DNA of 64,000 nt from Puccinellia tenuiflora (lineage: Eukaryota > Streptophyta > Magnoliopsida > Poales > Poaceae), in the NCBI GenBank assembly GCA_012064385.1, contig QRDG01000533.1, positions 991,429 through 1,055,428 on the forward strand. Reading direction: 5' to 3'. How positions within the stretch are numbered: position 1 is the stretch's first letter; every line of letters begins with the position of its first letter. The translations under genes were made by a program, and so were the position numbers. Under the pieces are notes generated by a model. It did not search any database. It was given only the letters and a program-made list of their open reading frames with translations, and was not told the origin of the DNA. Positions 11,878 through 24,116 of this stretch are shown here, one piece after another.

Positions 11878-12597
11878 TCACTCCACTTGACGGCCCTTCA
11901 CAGATGGGGGAGTGCGGCCAAGCCGGAGAGTGGTGTCCACGTCCCCTTCCTCCGCAAGGTCGGAGGACACAGGAACACCTTCGAGGATCGGAACCTGCTC
12001 GGGGATTCGTCGGGATGGGCCGGGATCTGGAAGTGGAGGTCTGCTACTTCGGGCTAGCCTGCGGGAGAGTGTAGGTGGGCTTTCCCCTAGGTATTGGTGT
12101 AGGCGGGCTCGGCTGAGGTTCCTCCTTGTGGTCACGAGCTCCTCCATCAAGAGGTTGTTGAGGTTCGTCATTGCGATGGCGTAAGCAACTTGGTTGATTA
12201 GTGCTGGGTCAGGCTCCTCCGTGACGTCGGCTTGGATCATCTCTCCACGGGGTTGTGGTCTGGCCGGAAGGTAGTAGAACTCCCGAGTTTCAGCTAGCAA
12301 GGGTTCGGAGGACCGAAGACGAACGAGGCATTCCCAGGCTGCTACCTGGATGGCTAGCCCCAAGGTGGGCATGCGGCCTCCCTGGATTAGGTAGGGCTGA
12401 TTCGTGCCCCGGGGACACGGGCTGATCCTCACATCGGCCCGGAATTCATCTCCGGCCGACGAGAGTGAGCTCTGGAACACCACATACACTGGGCGAACGG
12501 AGCTACCAAGGATATGGTTGACGGCCCTCCAGAGAAGCAATCGAAAGCTCGAATGCTCCTCGGCAGTGGTTTCCAAGATGGCATTAAGGGTCGCCAT
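11878..12597 (-). CDS. Unknown 239-aa protein of the nested element
   Basis: This ORF lies in sense orientation, about 340 bases downstream of the primer site, in the place where gag would be. It starts MATLNAILETTAEEHSS. The N-terminal 100 residues look folded: a helix, then two beta-like stretches (VRPVYVVFQSSLS, EFRADVRISPCPRG), then a helix (LGLAIQVAAWECLVRLR). From about residue 140 to 170 there is a Leu-rich helix, and the last 70 residues are Pro/Ser/Arg-rich and probably disordered. I see no zinc knuckle, protease or polymerase motif. The strand-strand-helix order is loosely like a double-stranded-RNA-binding fold, but this is only an impression. Because the ORF is intact in a recent insertion, the family may maintain it. 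Confidence 0.6.
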   Translation of the reverse strand: MATLNAILETTAEEHSSFRLLLWRAVNHILGSSVRPVYVVFQSSLSSAGDEFRADVRISPCPRGTNQPYLIQGGRMPTLGLAIQVAAWECLVRLRSSEPLLAETREFYYLPARPQPRGEMIQADVTEEPDPALINQVAYAIAMTNLNNLLMEELVTTRRNLSRARLHQYLGESPPTLSRRLARSSRPPLPDPGPSRRIPEQVPILEGVPVSSDLAEEGDVDTTLRLGRTPPSVKGRQVE

Positions 12598-12935
12598 CGG
12601 ATTTGGGGGGGGTCACTAGCTTTTCTTGGAGGGGATAAGGATGCGAGGTTCCTCTATGGAATTCTACTTTAAAGGAGTTGGGTTGCCAGAGAGCTGGCGA
12701 GGGTGGGTTATAAAGCAACTAGGACTGGGCCTCGGGTTCACTGGGTAAGGTCGGCTTCTTCTCATGGAAGAAACCGGCTCGTCTTGTTGGGGAAGACTGG
12801 GACAGGTCCTACTGCACCATACTGTTGACCGACACGAGCCATGCCGGTTTGGCGGAGATGGGTTAAATCCATCGGGTCATTGTCGGGCAAAAGTAAGGCG
12901 GGGCTTTCCCTGCTAGGGTAGTCTACAGCCAGCCT

Positions 12936-12950
12936 GGTGCTCTGATACCA
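12936..12950 (-). other. Primer-binding site (Met tRNA) of the nested element
   Basis: On the minus strand this reads TGGTATCAGAGCACC, five bases inside the right-hand (5') LTR. It sets the element's orientation as minus. Confidence 0.9.
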
Positions 12951-12955
12951 TGCTC

Positions 12956-15900
12956 TGTGGCACCCCCTTCTGACACATATCGCCAGAGAGGTGGTCGCCC
13001 CGTGCGCCAGCCCAGGATATCTGGACGCACGTTACGACAATGCAACATAGCGAAAATATCATTACACAATCAGGCCCAAAGGGCTACAAATGGTTTACAA
13101 GGCCATCAAGGCATGACGAAATATCAAGCCAAGCATGGCTCAGGACAGAGTTTAACTGGCAGCGGAAGACGGCTATGGCAACGGCTTGGAGCGGCTCCAC
13201 TCCACAGGCATCTGGCTGGGCTACTGATCCTAGCACGCTCTTGCTCCAAATCCTCGCTAAGGTGGAAGATGAATCCTCGCCAAAATCTGGCCAAAACACG
13301 AGGCCCGTGAGTACATTATTATGCACTCAGCAAGTATTGCCCCTTACTACAAACAATCCAGCAATCATGCAACAACATATACACTGTAAATAAAATCCTA
13401 CAACATGGCAAGTGTACTCTAGATACATGGCATAAAAGTAGCATGGCATTGACAACCAAACATGTCATAAGCAAGCAACAGGGGTATCACCAGTACAGAG
13501 TCCAAGCCAGGTGGGGTTGGATCGTGTACCGGCAATCATACAACGAGCTTACCTGTGACGAGTAGACGGGTGTAACAGTTGGTACCAAAACTTACAACTA
13601 CTCCTGTCAACACAATCAGGCTTCCAAGCCTCTAGCCAATTCTGGCTATCAATCTAGCCAACTCTGGCTATCTCCCGGGGCATGCACGGTTGATGTTGGC
13701 TCTGGCCTAACTATAGGCTTCCAACGCATCACACCGCCATCCCATTCACCTCACAGTAACATTCCCTGCAGCATCTTATTGTTCATTTAGTGAATTCAGG
13801 TTGTTCACTTTCTTTCAAACAATACTTACGTTTAACCTCCGGACTCGACAAAGGACAAATAGTGTGACCGACACTGAACTGTTCCATAACCTAGGAACAA
13901 GGCTAGCTGCTAGTTTGACATACTCTCGAGAGGTTGCAGTGACCACCCATCTAGATGCACCTTACTCAGCCGGCACTTTAGGACATCATCCTTAAGTCAA
14001 ACTCAGTAAGATACACATACATAACCGTTCACGCTACCCAGACACTCCTTGTATAGCTACCAGCATAACTCTATGCCTTATGACGAAGTGAATCCGGCAC
14101 GTCCCCAACGGATGAGCAACGCCTAGCTCCGGAACCTTCACAAGACTAGCCCCGGCTACAACTATGCAGTATCCGACTAGACTTTCCAAGTGGGTAGCAT
14201 CAAAGGAGGCTTGATAGGTTACATAGGTTACGGCCTTTCCATTTGGGGCGACAGTGGTAGTGCGTTCGATGTTCAGATTGATGGCACTATGGACTGACCC
14301 TATCGAAGTTTGGGAGGGGTGTTTCATTTAATCAAGTTTCATCATTCACACATCTAAGCAACAAAGGATTAGTCCAACACAACAACCACAATAACATAAT
14401 AATATATCATCAAGCAACAAAACATTAGCAACACAATATTTCAAACAATAGATAGTTTGCATCAACCGGGCGACTGTGGCGGAGATGCCTCCGGCCGGTG
14501 CCAGCCTCAGGTTGACAAAGAAAATAAAACAACACATTCAACCGGGCGAGGGCGGAGATGTCTCCGGCCAGTAGCAGCCACGGGTTGAGTAAGAAAGTAA
14601 AATAAAACGATTGGTTAGCGTCAACCGGGCGACTATCGTGGCGAGTCCGCCAACAAGCGTCACCACTGATCAACTGGTTGATTAGCGTCGACCGGGTGAC
14701 TATCGTGGCGAGTCCGCCAACAAGCGTCATCACAGATCAACTGGTGGATTATAACATAGGGTTTCAAACAGATGACTGTGGCGGTTCCTCCAGCCGGTGT
14801 CATCATAGATCAAATACAAAGTTGGTGAGGCATGTAGCCTCCAAACAATGAACCGAAAAGCATTCATAAGAAAGAAAGCATCCATTCCACTCGAGGGTTA
14901 TCTCGACGTGGTGTCAGCAATCTTGGCAAAAAGAACCAAATGAAGAGTCAGCTCCCAAGCGTCGCAGTCCGGGTGGTCTATGCCAACCATATTTGACGGA
15001 GGGACAAGAAGCAAATAACTCTTTTGGCAAATGCCCCCAACTCCGAGGATCACGGGCCGACAATTGTCTGCACCTAGCCTCGGCGTTGAAGAAGAAGCAA
15101 ACAATCAACGCATGTTTTTGTTATTTAGTTGTCAAAGCCACGCAAGTGCGAGGCGCACAGGTAATTCATACATCAATCCAATGCATACATGGATAAAGAA
15201 TAAAACATGGCAGGAGTAATGCTATCAGTCCCCTATTAGGCAATAACAATAAACAGTCATGCATAAATAAATAGACAAGCATATAATACTCGGCAAGACA
15301 TTAGCGTATAACAAACAACTCTGCGGGACGGCTCATAGCAAGGGGTTAGCTTGCCTTCGAAGACGGGGGTCTGCTGGGCTTGGAAAGGTCGGGGCGATTC
15401 CGTGGCGTAGGCAGCGATAGCCGCTTTTACCCGGACTCCGGATTGCACTCACACAAGGGCACCCAATATCACTATTTTGGAACAAGTTGGAATTAGTACC
15501 ACTAGTTAGAGCTCGTCAAGATACAAATTCAGAAATTTGAATCACCGAAAACGGACTTACGGTTCAAAAGTGGCGAGGGTTTGAAAATTCCTGCAGCAGG
15601 AAAAGGAAAAACTGCCGCGGAAAAAAAACGGACGGGCCGCAAATAGGCCACTTTCGGAATCAGGCCGGGCTGGATGCGTATTTCCCGAAATACGCCTTCC
15701 GTTCGGGAAGACGGAAAATGGAGAAGGCGCCTCCACTTAATCCTGACAGGTGGGGCCGGGCCCACCTGTGGGTCTTCCTCCCTCCTCTCCTCTCCTCCTG
15801 CCTTCCCCTTTCTCCCACAGTACCCGCGCAGGGAGCTCGGGCAAACGGCGGCACCGGCGGCCAGCGGACCGGGGCGAAGGCCGGTGACGGGGGAGGTCGC

Positions 15901-17652
15901 GCCGGACCTTGCCGCGCCTGGGGAAGGGGCCAGGGGACGGCGGGGGGACCAAGGGAACCGCCGCCTTGGTCGACGGTGGCATCGGCCACGGCGGTCGAAG
16001 GGAGGCGAGGACAGCGGTGATGAAGGTGGCTCGGTAGGCCGGCCGAGGACGGCGGCGAGGTTGCTGACCTCCACCGCGCCCAAGGGTGGCTTCGGACGGA
16101 GGAGGGGACGGCCATGGTTGCGTCGTGCTCGAGCTTGACCCGCTGGGTCAGCACGGCCATGGCGAGCCGTTCACGAACTCGTTCACGGAGGGCAGCCTTT
16201 GGTCCATGGAGAGATGGGGTAGCGGCTTGGGGAGGGCTCAGGTGGGAGGGGGAGCCGGGGAGTGTGCTACCGTGAGCTCCCAAGCTTCACCGAGGGCGGC
16301 CGAGCACGAGCGTGCCGCGGCTCTCTCCCTCGACGGTTCGGAGTGGATGTAGAGGAGCGAGCTGGGGCGGCCAGAGAGGTGAAGTGAGCTCGGGGGCTGC
16401 GTGCGAGAGGGGAGGGTCGGGCTATCTTATAGCCACAGGGGAGGGGGAGGTAGGTGTGCGGCCGCTCGGCCATTACTCGTCGCCGATGTCACCCATGACA
16501 TTCTCCGGCTACAGGGAGGCGATAAGGAGGAGGGGGAGAGGAGGCTGCCGTGCTGGAGGCACAGTGGTGCATGAGGCACACTGTAGCAGGTGGATTAGGC
16601 ACCGTCCAAGGCAGTAAGCGGAGATTAGGTCTTGCCAAAGCGCGCGTCCCGGACGTTCGGAGCGGCATCGCCGCGTTCCCGACGACTCGGGGCACGAAAC
16701 TGAAAAAGGTTTGTACCACTGGGTTCACGAGGACAAGACCAAGACAACCGAACTGGCCACACTCAAAAACCCCACACTTCGCAACACAAAATTTTCAGAA
16801 AACCAAGGGTGCGCCAGGTGTTCGATGAAATGACAGGGGCCTTGCACATCTCAGAAAAATCCCCAAAATTCACAGTAGGTTAGGATAGGTGTAGGTAGTA
16901 TGTATGTGGAATCTCAGATCAAATGGAGGCCTGGAGCTTGGTCAAATAAATTGGTGTCCAAAAATGCCCTAATGGCATGGGTATGCCAAAAGCACTTCCT
17001 CAAATAATCTTGATCTGATATTGGGTAGGTGAGGTTGTGTAGGGGATATTGTCAACTTGGCAAAGTGGCAACACCAAATGAATTTTTTAGCTAGGGGTTG
17101 CTTTGAAAATCACAATAGGCATAAAAAGGGCATTACAAAGGAAGTACCTCAAATATTGCTCAAATGAGGTTGGACCAATGGAGTGAAATGATCCGGAGGT
17201 CAAATCACGCACCTCACAAAAACTGCTGAATTTTTGGATGAGTGGAAGGTGTCTAGACAATTTCTGGATTGAAAATGGCATAATGGAGAATATGGATAAA
17301 CTTGGAAATATTGCATTGGGGTATGCAATATTTTTGGATGGATTGTCTTTGTATGAGGAGGGGAGCCTCTGGTATTTTTGGTGGAATTTTTCCAGCTTTG
17401 GAAACAGGCTTTTCTTTGGTAGGTGGAGTAAAGGGTTTTAGAGGTTCGATAAGTAGGGCTAGGGTTTTCGAGAGAAAACCCGAGCATAAAAATTATCACG
17501 GGTGTTGGAGTGGTTCAGGGACACCGGGGAGATTTTGAGAGAGAAATTCCCAAGTCAAATCATTCTCAAAAGTTTTGGAGGAACACTTAGAAAAAAAAAT
17601 CAGGTGTCGGAAAACACCACTAAAATTAGGGACGAAATTCTGGGGTGTTACA
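12956..17652 (-). repeat. LTR of the nested non-autonomous element (right copy, 5' LTR)
   Basis: It is the counterpart of 5327-10024, with the same ends TGTGGCACCCCC and GGTGTTACA, followed by the AGTTG duplication at 17653-17657. The internal tandem repeat lies at about 14459-14819. No gene is seen. Confidence 0.95.
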
Positions 17653-17657
17653 AGTTG
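17653..17657. other. Right target-site duplication AGTTG
   Basis: Direct copy of 5322-5326. It marks the exact right boundary of the nested element, after which the interrupted polyprotein resumes. Confidence 0.95.
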
Positions 17658-20489
17658 GTTCCGGGAACCGCCCCAGTTTCCAAGATGCCCTACCATATGC
17701 CAACGAAAGAGCTAGCTGAACTGAAGAAGCAACTTGATGAGCTGCTGGAGAAAGAATTCATCCGGCTGAGTAGCTCGCCTTGGGGCTGCCCGGTTATCTT
17801 TGTCAAGAAGAGGGATACAAATGTTCCTCGTCTGGTCGTTGACTACCGCCCTCTTAATGCGGTGACCATCAAGAACAAGTATCCAATTCCTCGAATAACC
17901 GACTTGTTCGATCAATTAGCTGGAGCCACTGTGTTCTCCAAGATGGATCTGAGGTCAGGTTACCATCAGATAAAGATCCGGAAGGAGGATATTCCTAAGA
18001 CGGCCTTCACTACCCGCTATGGGTTATATGAGTACACCGTTATGTCTTTCGGCCTCACAAATGCTCCGGCTACATTCATGAGGCTAATGAACTCCATCTT
18101 CCACGAGTACCTCGACAAGTTCGTCATCATCTACATCGATGACATCCTTGTGTACTCCAAGACCGAAGACGAACATGCTGAACATCTTCGACTTGTCCTG
18201 ACCAAGCTTCGAGATCACCGTCTATATGCCAAGTTCTCTAAATGTGAGTTTTGGCTGAAGGAGCTCATCTTTCTCGGTCATGTGGTGTCAGCTGCCGGGG
18301 TAGCGGTGATACCCGACAAGATTCAGGCAATCCTGGATTGGCCAACTCCCAAATCCGTCAAAGATATCCGAAGCTTCCTTGGATTGGCGGGTTATTACCG
18401 TCGATTCATTGAGGGCTTCTCCAAAATAGCAAAGGCGCTGACTGAACTCCTCAAGAAAGGCAAACCATTTGTGTGGTCAGACAAGGCTGAAGAGAGTTTC
18501 CAAACCCTCAAGGTCAAGCTCACCACCACCCCGGTACTTGTCCTTCCCGATACCGCCAAGGACTTTGTCGTCTATTGCGATGCATCTCTACAAGGTTTGG
18601 GATGTGTCTTGATGCAAGAGGGCCATGTGGTCGCTTATGCTTCACGTCAACTCAAGCCACACGAGCAGAATTATCCAACTCATGATTTGGAGCTTGCCGC
18701 CATGGTACATGCTCTGAAGCAATGGAGGCCCTATCTCTTGGGCAACCGTTACGAGATCTACTCCGACCACCAAAGTCTGAAATATCTATTCACCCAGTCG
18801 GATCTGAACTTGAGGCAGAGTAGATGGCTGGAATTGATAAAGGACTATGATGTGACTCTCAATTATCAGCCCGGCAAGGCAAATGTCGTGGCGGATGCTC
18901 TGAGCCGCAAAGCCTATTGCAATACCGTGATGGTTGAAAAGGCGCAACCGGCTCTCCACGAGGAATTTGCTAAATTGAATCTGGAAATTGTTCCTTCGGG
19001 TTTTCTAGCTAACCTCGAGATCAAATCCACTCTTGAGGATGATATCAAGGCCGCCCACCAAAATGATCCTGAAATCCTTGAGATCAAAGAGAAGATCGCC
19101 AATGGAAAGGCCAATTGTTTCTTAGTTGATGACAGTGGTGTGGTCTATTTTGGTGACCGCCTAGTGGTGCCCAAGAGTGGAAATATGAGGGGGTTGATCC
19201 TTTCTGAAGCTCATGAGTCACCCATCTCTATTCACCCGGGTAGCACTAAAATGTACCAAGATCTTCGCCCTCAATTCTGGTGGTCTTGCATGAAACGCGA
19301 GATCGCCGAGTATGTTGCTGAATGCGACGTCTGTCGCCGAGTGAAGGCTGAACATCAAAGGCCAGCCGGTACCCTCCGCCCCACAGCTATTCCTGAGTGG
19401 AAGTGGGATGAAGTTGGTATGGATTTCATCACCGGCTTTCCGAGGTCACAAAAGGGTAACAATGCCATTTGGGTCGTCATTGACCGTCTATCCAAAGTCG
19501 CCCATTTCCTCCCGGTTCGAGAGGATATCAACTCCGCCCAATTGGCCGAGCTCTATATGGCCCGGATTGTTCCCTTGCACGGGGTTCCTTTGAGGATCAT
19601 CTCCGACCGTGAAAGCTTATTCACGTCCAAGTTTTGGCAGAGTTTCCAAAAGGCTCTTGGAACCCGTCTCAACTTCAGCACCGCCTACCACCCTCAAACC
19701 GACGGTCAAACTGAAAGAGTAAATCAAGTTCTTGAGGACATGCTTCGGGCTTGTGTCATCTCTTTCGGCAAGAGTTGGGAAAAATACCTCCCTCTCGCCG
19801 AGTTCTCCTACAACAATAGCTATCAAGCCAGCTTGCAAATGGCTCCCTTCGAGGTCCTATATGGGAGAAAGTGCCGGACTCCTCTCAGTTGGTCTGAAAC
19901 CGGGGAGAGGTCACTTTTCGGTCCTGATGTGATCAATGAAGCTGAAGAAAAGGTCCGTGTCATTCGAGAAAATCTCAAGGCGGCTCAATCTCGTCAGAAA
20001 AGCTATTATGACAAGCACCATCAAGAGGTCCACTATGAAATTGGTGACAAGGCCTATCTTCGAGTCTCTCCTCTCCGAGGCGTTCGTCATTTCGGGATCA
20101 AGGGCAAACTGGCACCTCGCTATGTTGGTCCTTTCACCATCCTAGCCAAGCGAGGAGATCTCTCCTATCAACTTGAGTTGCCCTCCAACTTCCCGGAGGT
20201 CCATGATGTGTTCCATGTTTCCCAACTCCGCCGGTGCTTCAAGGATCCCCTCCGTGGGGTTGATCATGAGGCATTGGACCTTCAGGAGGATTTGACCTAT
20301 CGCGAGCATCCTATCCGCATCTTGGATGAAGCGGAGAGGAAAACCCGCAACAAGTCCATCAAGTTTCTCAAAGTCCAATGGTCCAACCATTCCGAGAAAG
20401 AAGCCACATGGGAGCGAGAAGCTAGTCTTCGTCAGGAATACCCCGCCTTCTTCACTCAAGCCTATAATCTCGGGACGAGATTCCTGTAA
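17658..20489 (+). CDS. gag-pol: Pol part of the Tekay-like polyprotein: RT, RNase H, integrase, chromodomain
   Basis: The open frame covers 944 codons including the stop. Reverse transcriptase has the YIDD catalytic box at 18132-18143. RNase H has the acidic residues in VVYCDAS, LELAA and YSDHQS. The integrase zinc finger is HESPISIHPG followed by CDVCRR, and the DDE core is MDFITG, IISDRE and TDGQTERVNQ. A C-terminal chromodomain (HPIRILDEAE, VQWSNHSEKEATWE) may direct integration to marked heterochromatin. The visible ORF extends upstream into the inserted LTR, but that part is foreign. No internal stop or frameshift is seen, so the protein was probably functional before the insertion. Now it has no natural start. 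Confidence 0.95.
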   Translation, partial: VPGTAPVSKMPYHMPTKELAELKKQLDELLEKEFIRLSSSPWGCPVIFVKKRDTNVPRLVVDYRPLNAVTIKNKYPIPRITDLFDQLAGATVFSKMDLRSGYHQIKIRKEDIPKTAFTTRYGLYEYTVMSFGLTNAPATFMRLMNSIFHEYLDKFVIIYIDDILVYSKTEDEHAEHLRLVLTKLRDHRLYAKFSKCEFWLKELIFLGHVVSAAGVAVIPDKIQAILDWPTPKSVKDIRSFLGLAGYYRRFIEGFSKIAKALTELLKKGKPFVWSDKAEESFQTLKVKLTTTPVLVLPDTAKDFVVYCDASLQGLGCVLMQEGHVVAYASRQLKPHEQNYPTHDLELAAMVHALKQWRPYLLGNRYEIYSDHQSLKYLFTQSDLNLRQSRWLELIKDYDVTLNYQPGKANVVADALSRKAYCNTVMVEKAQPALHEEFAKLNLEIVPSGFLANLEIKSTLEDDIKAAHQNDPEILEIKEKIANGKANCFLVDDSGVVYFGDRLVVPKSGNMRGLILSEAHESPISIHPGSTKMYQDLRPQFWWSCMKREIAEYVAECDVCRRVKAEHQRPAGTLRPTAIPEWKWDEVGMDFITGFPRSQKGNNAIWVVIDRLSKVAHFLPVREDINSAQLAELYMARIVPLHGVPLRIISDRESLFTSKFWQSFQKALGTRLNFSTAYHPQTDGQTERVNQVLEDMLRACVISFGKSWEKYLPLAEFSYNNSYQASLQMAPFEVLYGRKCRTPLSWSETGERSLFGPDVINEAEEKVRVIRENLKAAQSRQKSYYDKHHQEVHYEIGDKAYLRVSPLRGVRHFGIKGKLAPRYVGPFTILAKRGDLSYQLELPSNFPEVHDVFHVSQLRRCFKDPLRGVDHEALDLQEDLTYREHPIRILDEAERKTRNKSIKFLKVQWSNHSEKEATWEREASLRQEYPAFFTQAYNLGTRFL

Positions 20490-20497
20490 GGGGGGTA
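20488..20497 (+). other. Polypurine tract of the Tekay-like element
   Basis: AAGGGGGGTA overlaps the pol stop codon and lies four bases before the 3' LTR, which begins TGTAACAGCCC at 20502. Confidence 0.88.
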
Positions 20498-20501
20498 GAT
20501 T

Positions 20502-23500
20502 TGTAACAGCCCTAGCTTGGAAATGAAAAAAAAAATACGAAGAATTTTTCCACTTTTGCTTTCTTGTTTGCATCATGGCATACCCTTTAAATTGCTTGTG
20601 ATAACAAACCTCAATTGGAAAACATTGTTAAAAGGGAAGCCCAACGTTCCCCAAGCTATAACCTTTGAAATGTAAGCTAAGGTGTGACCCATGTCATGAC
20701 ATGTGACCATATGGTTCACCAAGTTCTCTAAGTTCACCTCAAGTGCTAAGAACCAAATGGATGGTTTCCAATTTTGTTTCCAACCTATTTATGCCTCTAA
20801 ATGTGGTTCATAGCCTTGGTCATTGGTAAGCCTTGTCATGGTGCTCAAAGGCTCAAGTAATTGTATGCTGAGCTAGTTTATCTGTTGGAGATGTTCCCAG
20901 AATTTTGGTATATTTTCTAGAAATTGTTTTGTACTCCAAACAGAAAAAGCCATTTCTGTTTTGTTCTGGTTCACCGGAACTACCGGTCCGGTGACCGGAA
21001 GTACCGGTGCCCCGTCACCTCTGTGGCGACAGTGCGCGCCACTGTCGCCATGGCCGCCCGCCCTCACCTGCTCCCTCGCGCAGCAGTGTCCCCCCTAGGG
21101 TTAAGTGACCCCGTGACCCTCACCTGCTCCCCTCTCGCTCCCCACACCGTTCCCCACGAGCAGCACTCCCTAACCCTAACCCTAGATCGTGCCCTGCTGC
21201 TCCCCGTCGCCGCCGTGGCCGCCGTGCACGCCGCCGTCGACCCCGTCCGCCCCAGCACGATTGAAGGCCACCGTCGGCTCCGCCTCGTCCTTTTCTCCCT
21301 CTCCGCCGAAGGAATCGGCCGGAGCCGCCCCAATACGCCGTCGCCGCTCGTTTCCTCTCCGCCGCCGGCTGCCACCGTTTGAGCTCGATTGCCGCCGCCC
21401 TCGTCCTCCCCTAGTCTCGCCGTCGAGTTCGCCGCATTGCTGGTGAGCTGCTCTTCCTCCTGGACGCCGTCGTTCTTCCCCTCTCCCTCTCTAGCCCTGG
21501 GTCGCCGCCCCTCTGCTCACTCTCGCCGCCGGCCGCCGTAATGACCGTAGCTCCGGCGACCAATAGGTGGCGGCGCCGCTACCCTTTGGTTCGTCGTCGC
21601 CCCGTGCGTCTGGTGCGTCCACTTGCGCGTCCTAGGAGTCACCCTATCGCCGAGCGCGTGCACGACGCGCGCGTGCTCACCGCGCGCGTTCCCGCCGTCG
21701 CCGAGCTCAAATTCCACGACCGGAAGTAGTGTAGTTCCGGTAACCCGGAAGTAGCAGCGGTAGTTCCGCTAGTCCCAGATTTCGGTACTGGATAGTTGCG
21801 TTCTTAAGCGGAAGTAGAACCGGAGGTGACACCGGAAGTACCGGTAAACCGGTACTACCGGCCATTTCACCGGAAGTACCGGAAATTCTCTATTTTCGGT
21901 ACTGGATATGTCGAACCACGCCCGGAACTGGAACCGGAAGTACCGGCAAACCGGAACTACCGGTCCAATTACCGGAACTTCCGGAAAACTGTGTTAAGTT
22001 TGTTTAAATCATAACTTGTTAACCGTTAAATCAAATCCTATGAATGCTATATCTATTTGAGCAGCTTCACCAATACAGTCCAAACATGACAATATAACAT
22101 CATGATCACAAGTAAATAATTGTTGTTCTTCATAATTTGAGAAAAGGGCTTAAATTCAAATAATTAATTTAATTTGCTATTTAATCATCGGTGCTCCGAA
22201 AATAATGAATAAGGTACCAAAATGATCGGAATGACGAGCTCTATCAAATCATGTCATCTTCATGCATGTTTGAGCCACTTCTCTAATATTTTGATAATTT
22301 AGAATAATAGTGGTCACTAAGATAAATATGGGGTTGTATCCCAAATAACTTCATCAATGATTTGGCTCCCCATTTTAATTGTGCCTTTAATTTATATAAT
22401 GGAATCTTTGCATCAACTTGACATGTCATCATGTGATTGAGCATTGCATCTTGTGTTCGTGTGATTTATGTGTTATTTGCTTTTCTTTGGGTATCGATAG
22501 ATTCCGGAGTCGAGGGTCTCTCTACCTACCCCGACGATCAGTACTTCACGCTCGGGAAGCAAGGCAAGAGATAATCTAACCTTCTTGGCATTTTAGCATC
22601 CTATGATTTTTATCAAATTATTTTTATCCACCATAATATTGCATGTGGTTCAAATGTCTCTTTGGTAAATATTAGAATATCCTATGAATGCATGTTCTTC
22701 CCCGAGCCAATCCCATGTATCCCTACCTATGAACCCTAGGGTTGAAGTGTTGGCCCGAGATAAAGATAGAATTAATGTGTTCATATGCTTAGCTATGCTT
22801 AGCCATGCTTAGTTAAATATTTTAGTTATGTCCGTTGTTTATTTCCATAATTGTTGTTGACAATGGAATGATGCGGACTTGGTGGATATGTGGGGTGCTT
22901 AATTAAAATGCTAAGAAGGCTTGGATGAGTTGCCCTCGGGGAGGGTGGTTTGCCTCATTCTTGCCGCCTAGGTTGAGAGTGCTTTTAGCTAGAACCAAGA
23001 ACCGAGCGTGCTTCCGTTGGTGGGTGTATGGGCGCCTCGCTGACCGAATAATTTGTGAGGGGCTTGTCAAGGGTCCTCCAGTTTGCTATTTCCATTTGCG
23101 CGTGTGTGGTGTGAGTGGAAAAAGGAACGAGGATGATGGTGTGTAGGACGTGACGGTGGGGCAGGGCGCTGGGAGCACTGAACCTGTCCTTCCGCCACTG
23201 ATGGTCCTTGAGTAAGCCTCGTGCATTGTAAAGGTTTAACCGCGCCCGCTCACCGGTCTTCCCCGGAAGAGGACCAACTAGGTGAGCCGGACGGTACCAA
23301 TGGGTAAAATAGTACACCCCTGCAGGGATAATCTTTTCGAAAAGCCGTGTCCACGGTTATGGACAAACTCTTGGGAAAGGCGGATTAGCTCATAGATAAC
23401 TTTAACCTAATTGATATGGCAGCTAAAGGTTGCATAATCAACGTGTGATAAAGGTTCACTTCCTCGAGGGGGTGCCTTGGTGGAGATGAGAGTGGTTGAT

Positions 23501-24116
23501 TACAAAAGGGTTCGATGAGAACCAATGATGACAAATGTTACTCTCTTACCCCTTTTGAAAAGTATTCTGAGTAGACGAATGCCATGTGTCAATTATATTT
23601 CTGTTTATGAAACTTAGCTTTATGCAAAAGAAATACATATAAAGCTTTAGAGCTTCCGTCTGTCATTGGGCCTATATCGCCCTACTAAACTTGCGAGTAC
23701 GTCATACTCAGTCTCTCTTTGCTGCCTCTATGATTTTGTATTTCAGAGGAGGACGACACCGAGCAACTAGGTGGGTTCTTCGTTGACGTCGACTACTAGT
23801 CTGGGGTTCCCAGGTGGCAGCTTGGGACCGTGGAACAAGCTGGCTGGGAAATGTTTATTGTAGGCCTCTTAGGCCATATATTTGCTTCTTGTTGTTAGAC
23901 AACACTACCCGCTTCCGCTTGATGAATTGTTGGATCGGTGATCCTTTCGCTGTTTAATATTTGTGTTCTTCTCGTTATGTGAGTTGCTATACTTTTGTGT
24001 CGTAGAGTCATGCTTTGTGCCAGTTCTGTTCCACAAGTCTCGATCTTTGTCTTATACATTGATGGTTGTGTCGGATTCATAGCCTCTCTGTATAATTCTG
24101 GGGTCGGGGCGTTACA
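20502..24116 (+). repeat. 3' LTR of the Tekay-like element
   Basis: Complete LTR of 3615 bp, beginning TGTAACAGCC and ending GGGGCGTTACA. Positions 20790-24116 match 1-3317. It carries the CCGGAAGTACCGG motif clusters near 20970-21010 and 21715-21985. No gene is seen. Confidence 0.95.

Larger units (their letters stand above)
5327..17652 (-). mobile_element. Non-autonomous Gypsy-related LTR element with 4.7-kb LTRs
   Basis: It is bounded by AGTTG duplications. The LTRs are 5327-10024 and 12956-17652, enclosing only 2.9 kb of internal DNA. The Met-tRNA primer site is next to the right LTR and the polypurine tract next to the left one, so the element is on the minus strand. No gag, protease, RT or integrase is present, so it must rely on enzymes supplied in trans. 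The DNA before its polypurine tract contains the palindrome GAATCTCGTCCCGAGATTC. The host Tekay-like element has closely similar sequence at the end of its pol gene (about 20467-20483), and both LTRs begin TGTAACA(G/C)CCC, so a Tekay-type element is a plausible donor of proteins. By eye the LTRs differ at about 20 positions in 4.7 kb, which means a recent insertion. Confidence 0.93.
1..24116 (+). mobile_element. Tekay-like Ty3/Gypsy chromovirus, left end outside window
   Basis: A full-size LTR retrotransposon whose first ~288 bases lie left of the window. Order on the plus strand: 5' LTR, initiator-Met tRNA primer site, gag, protease, RT, RNase H, integrase with C-terminal chromodomain, polypurine tract, 3' LTR. 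The long LTR (about 3.6 kb), the Met primer site and the chromodomain fit the Tekay/Del clade. The coding region is interrupted only by the 12.3-kb element at 5327-17652; apart from that insertion it is open throughout. The element sits in the antisense gene of the Tat element that resumes at 24117, so its right target duplication should be AGTCA (24117-24121); the left copy is not visible. Confidence 0.93.
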
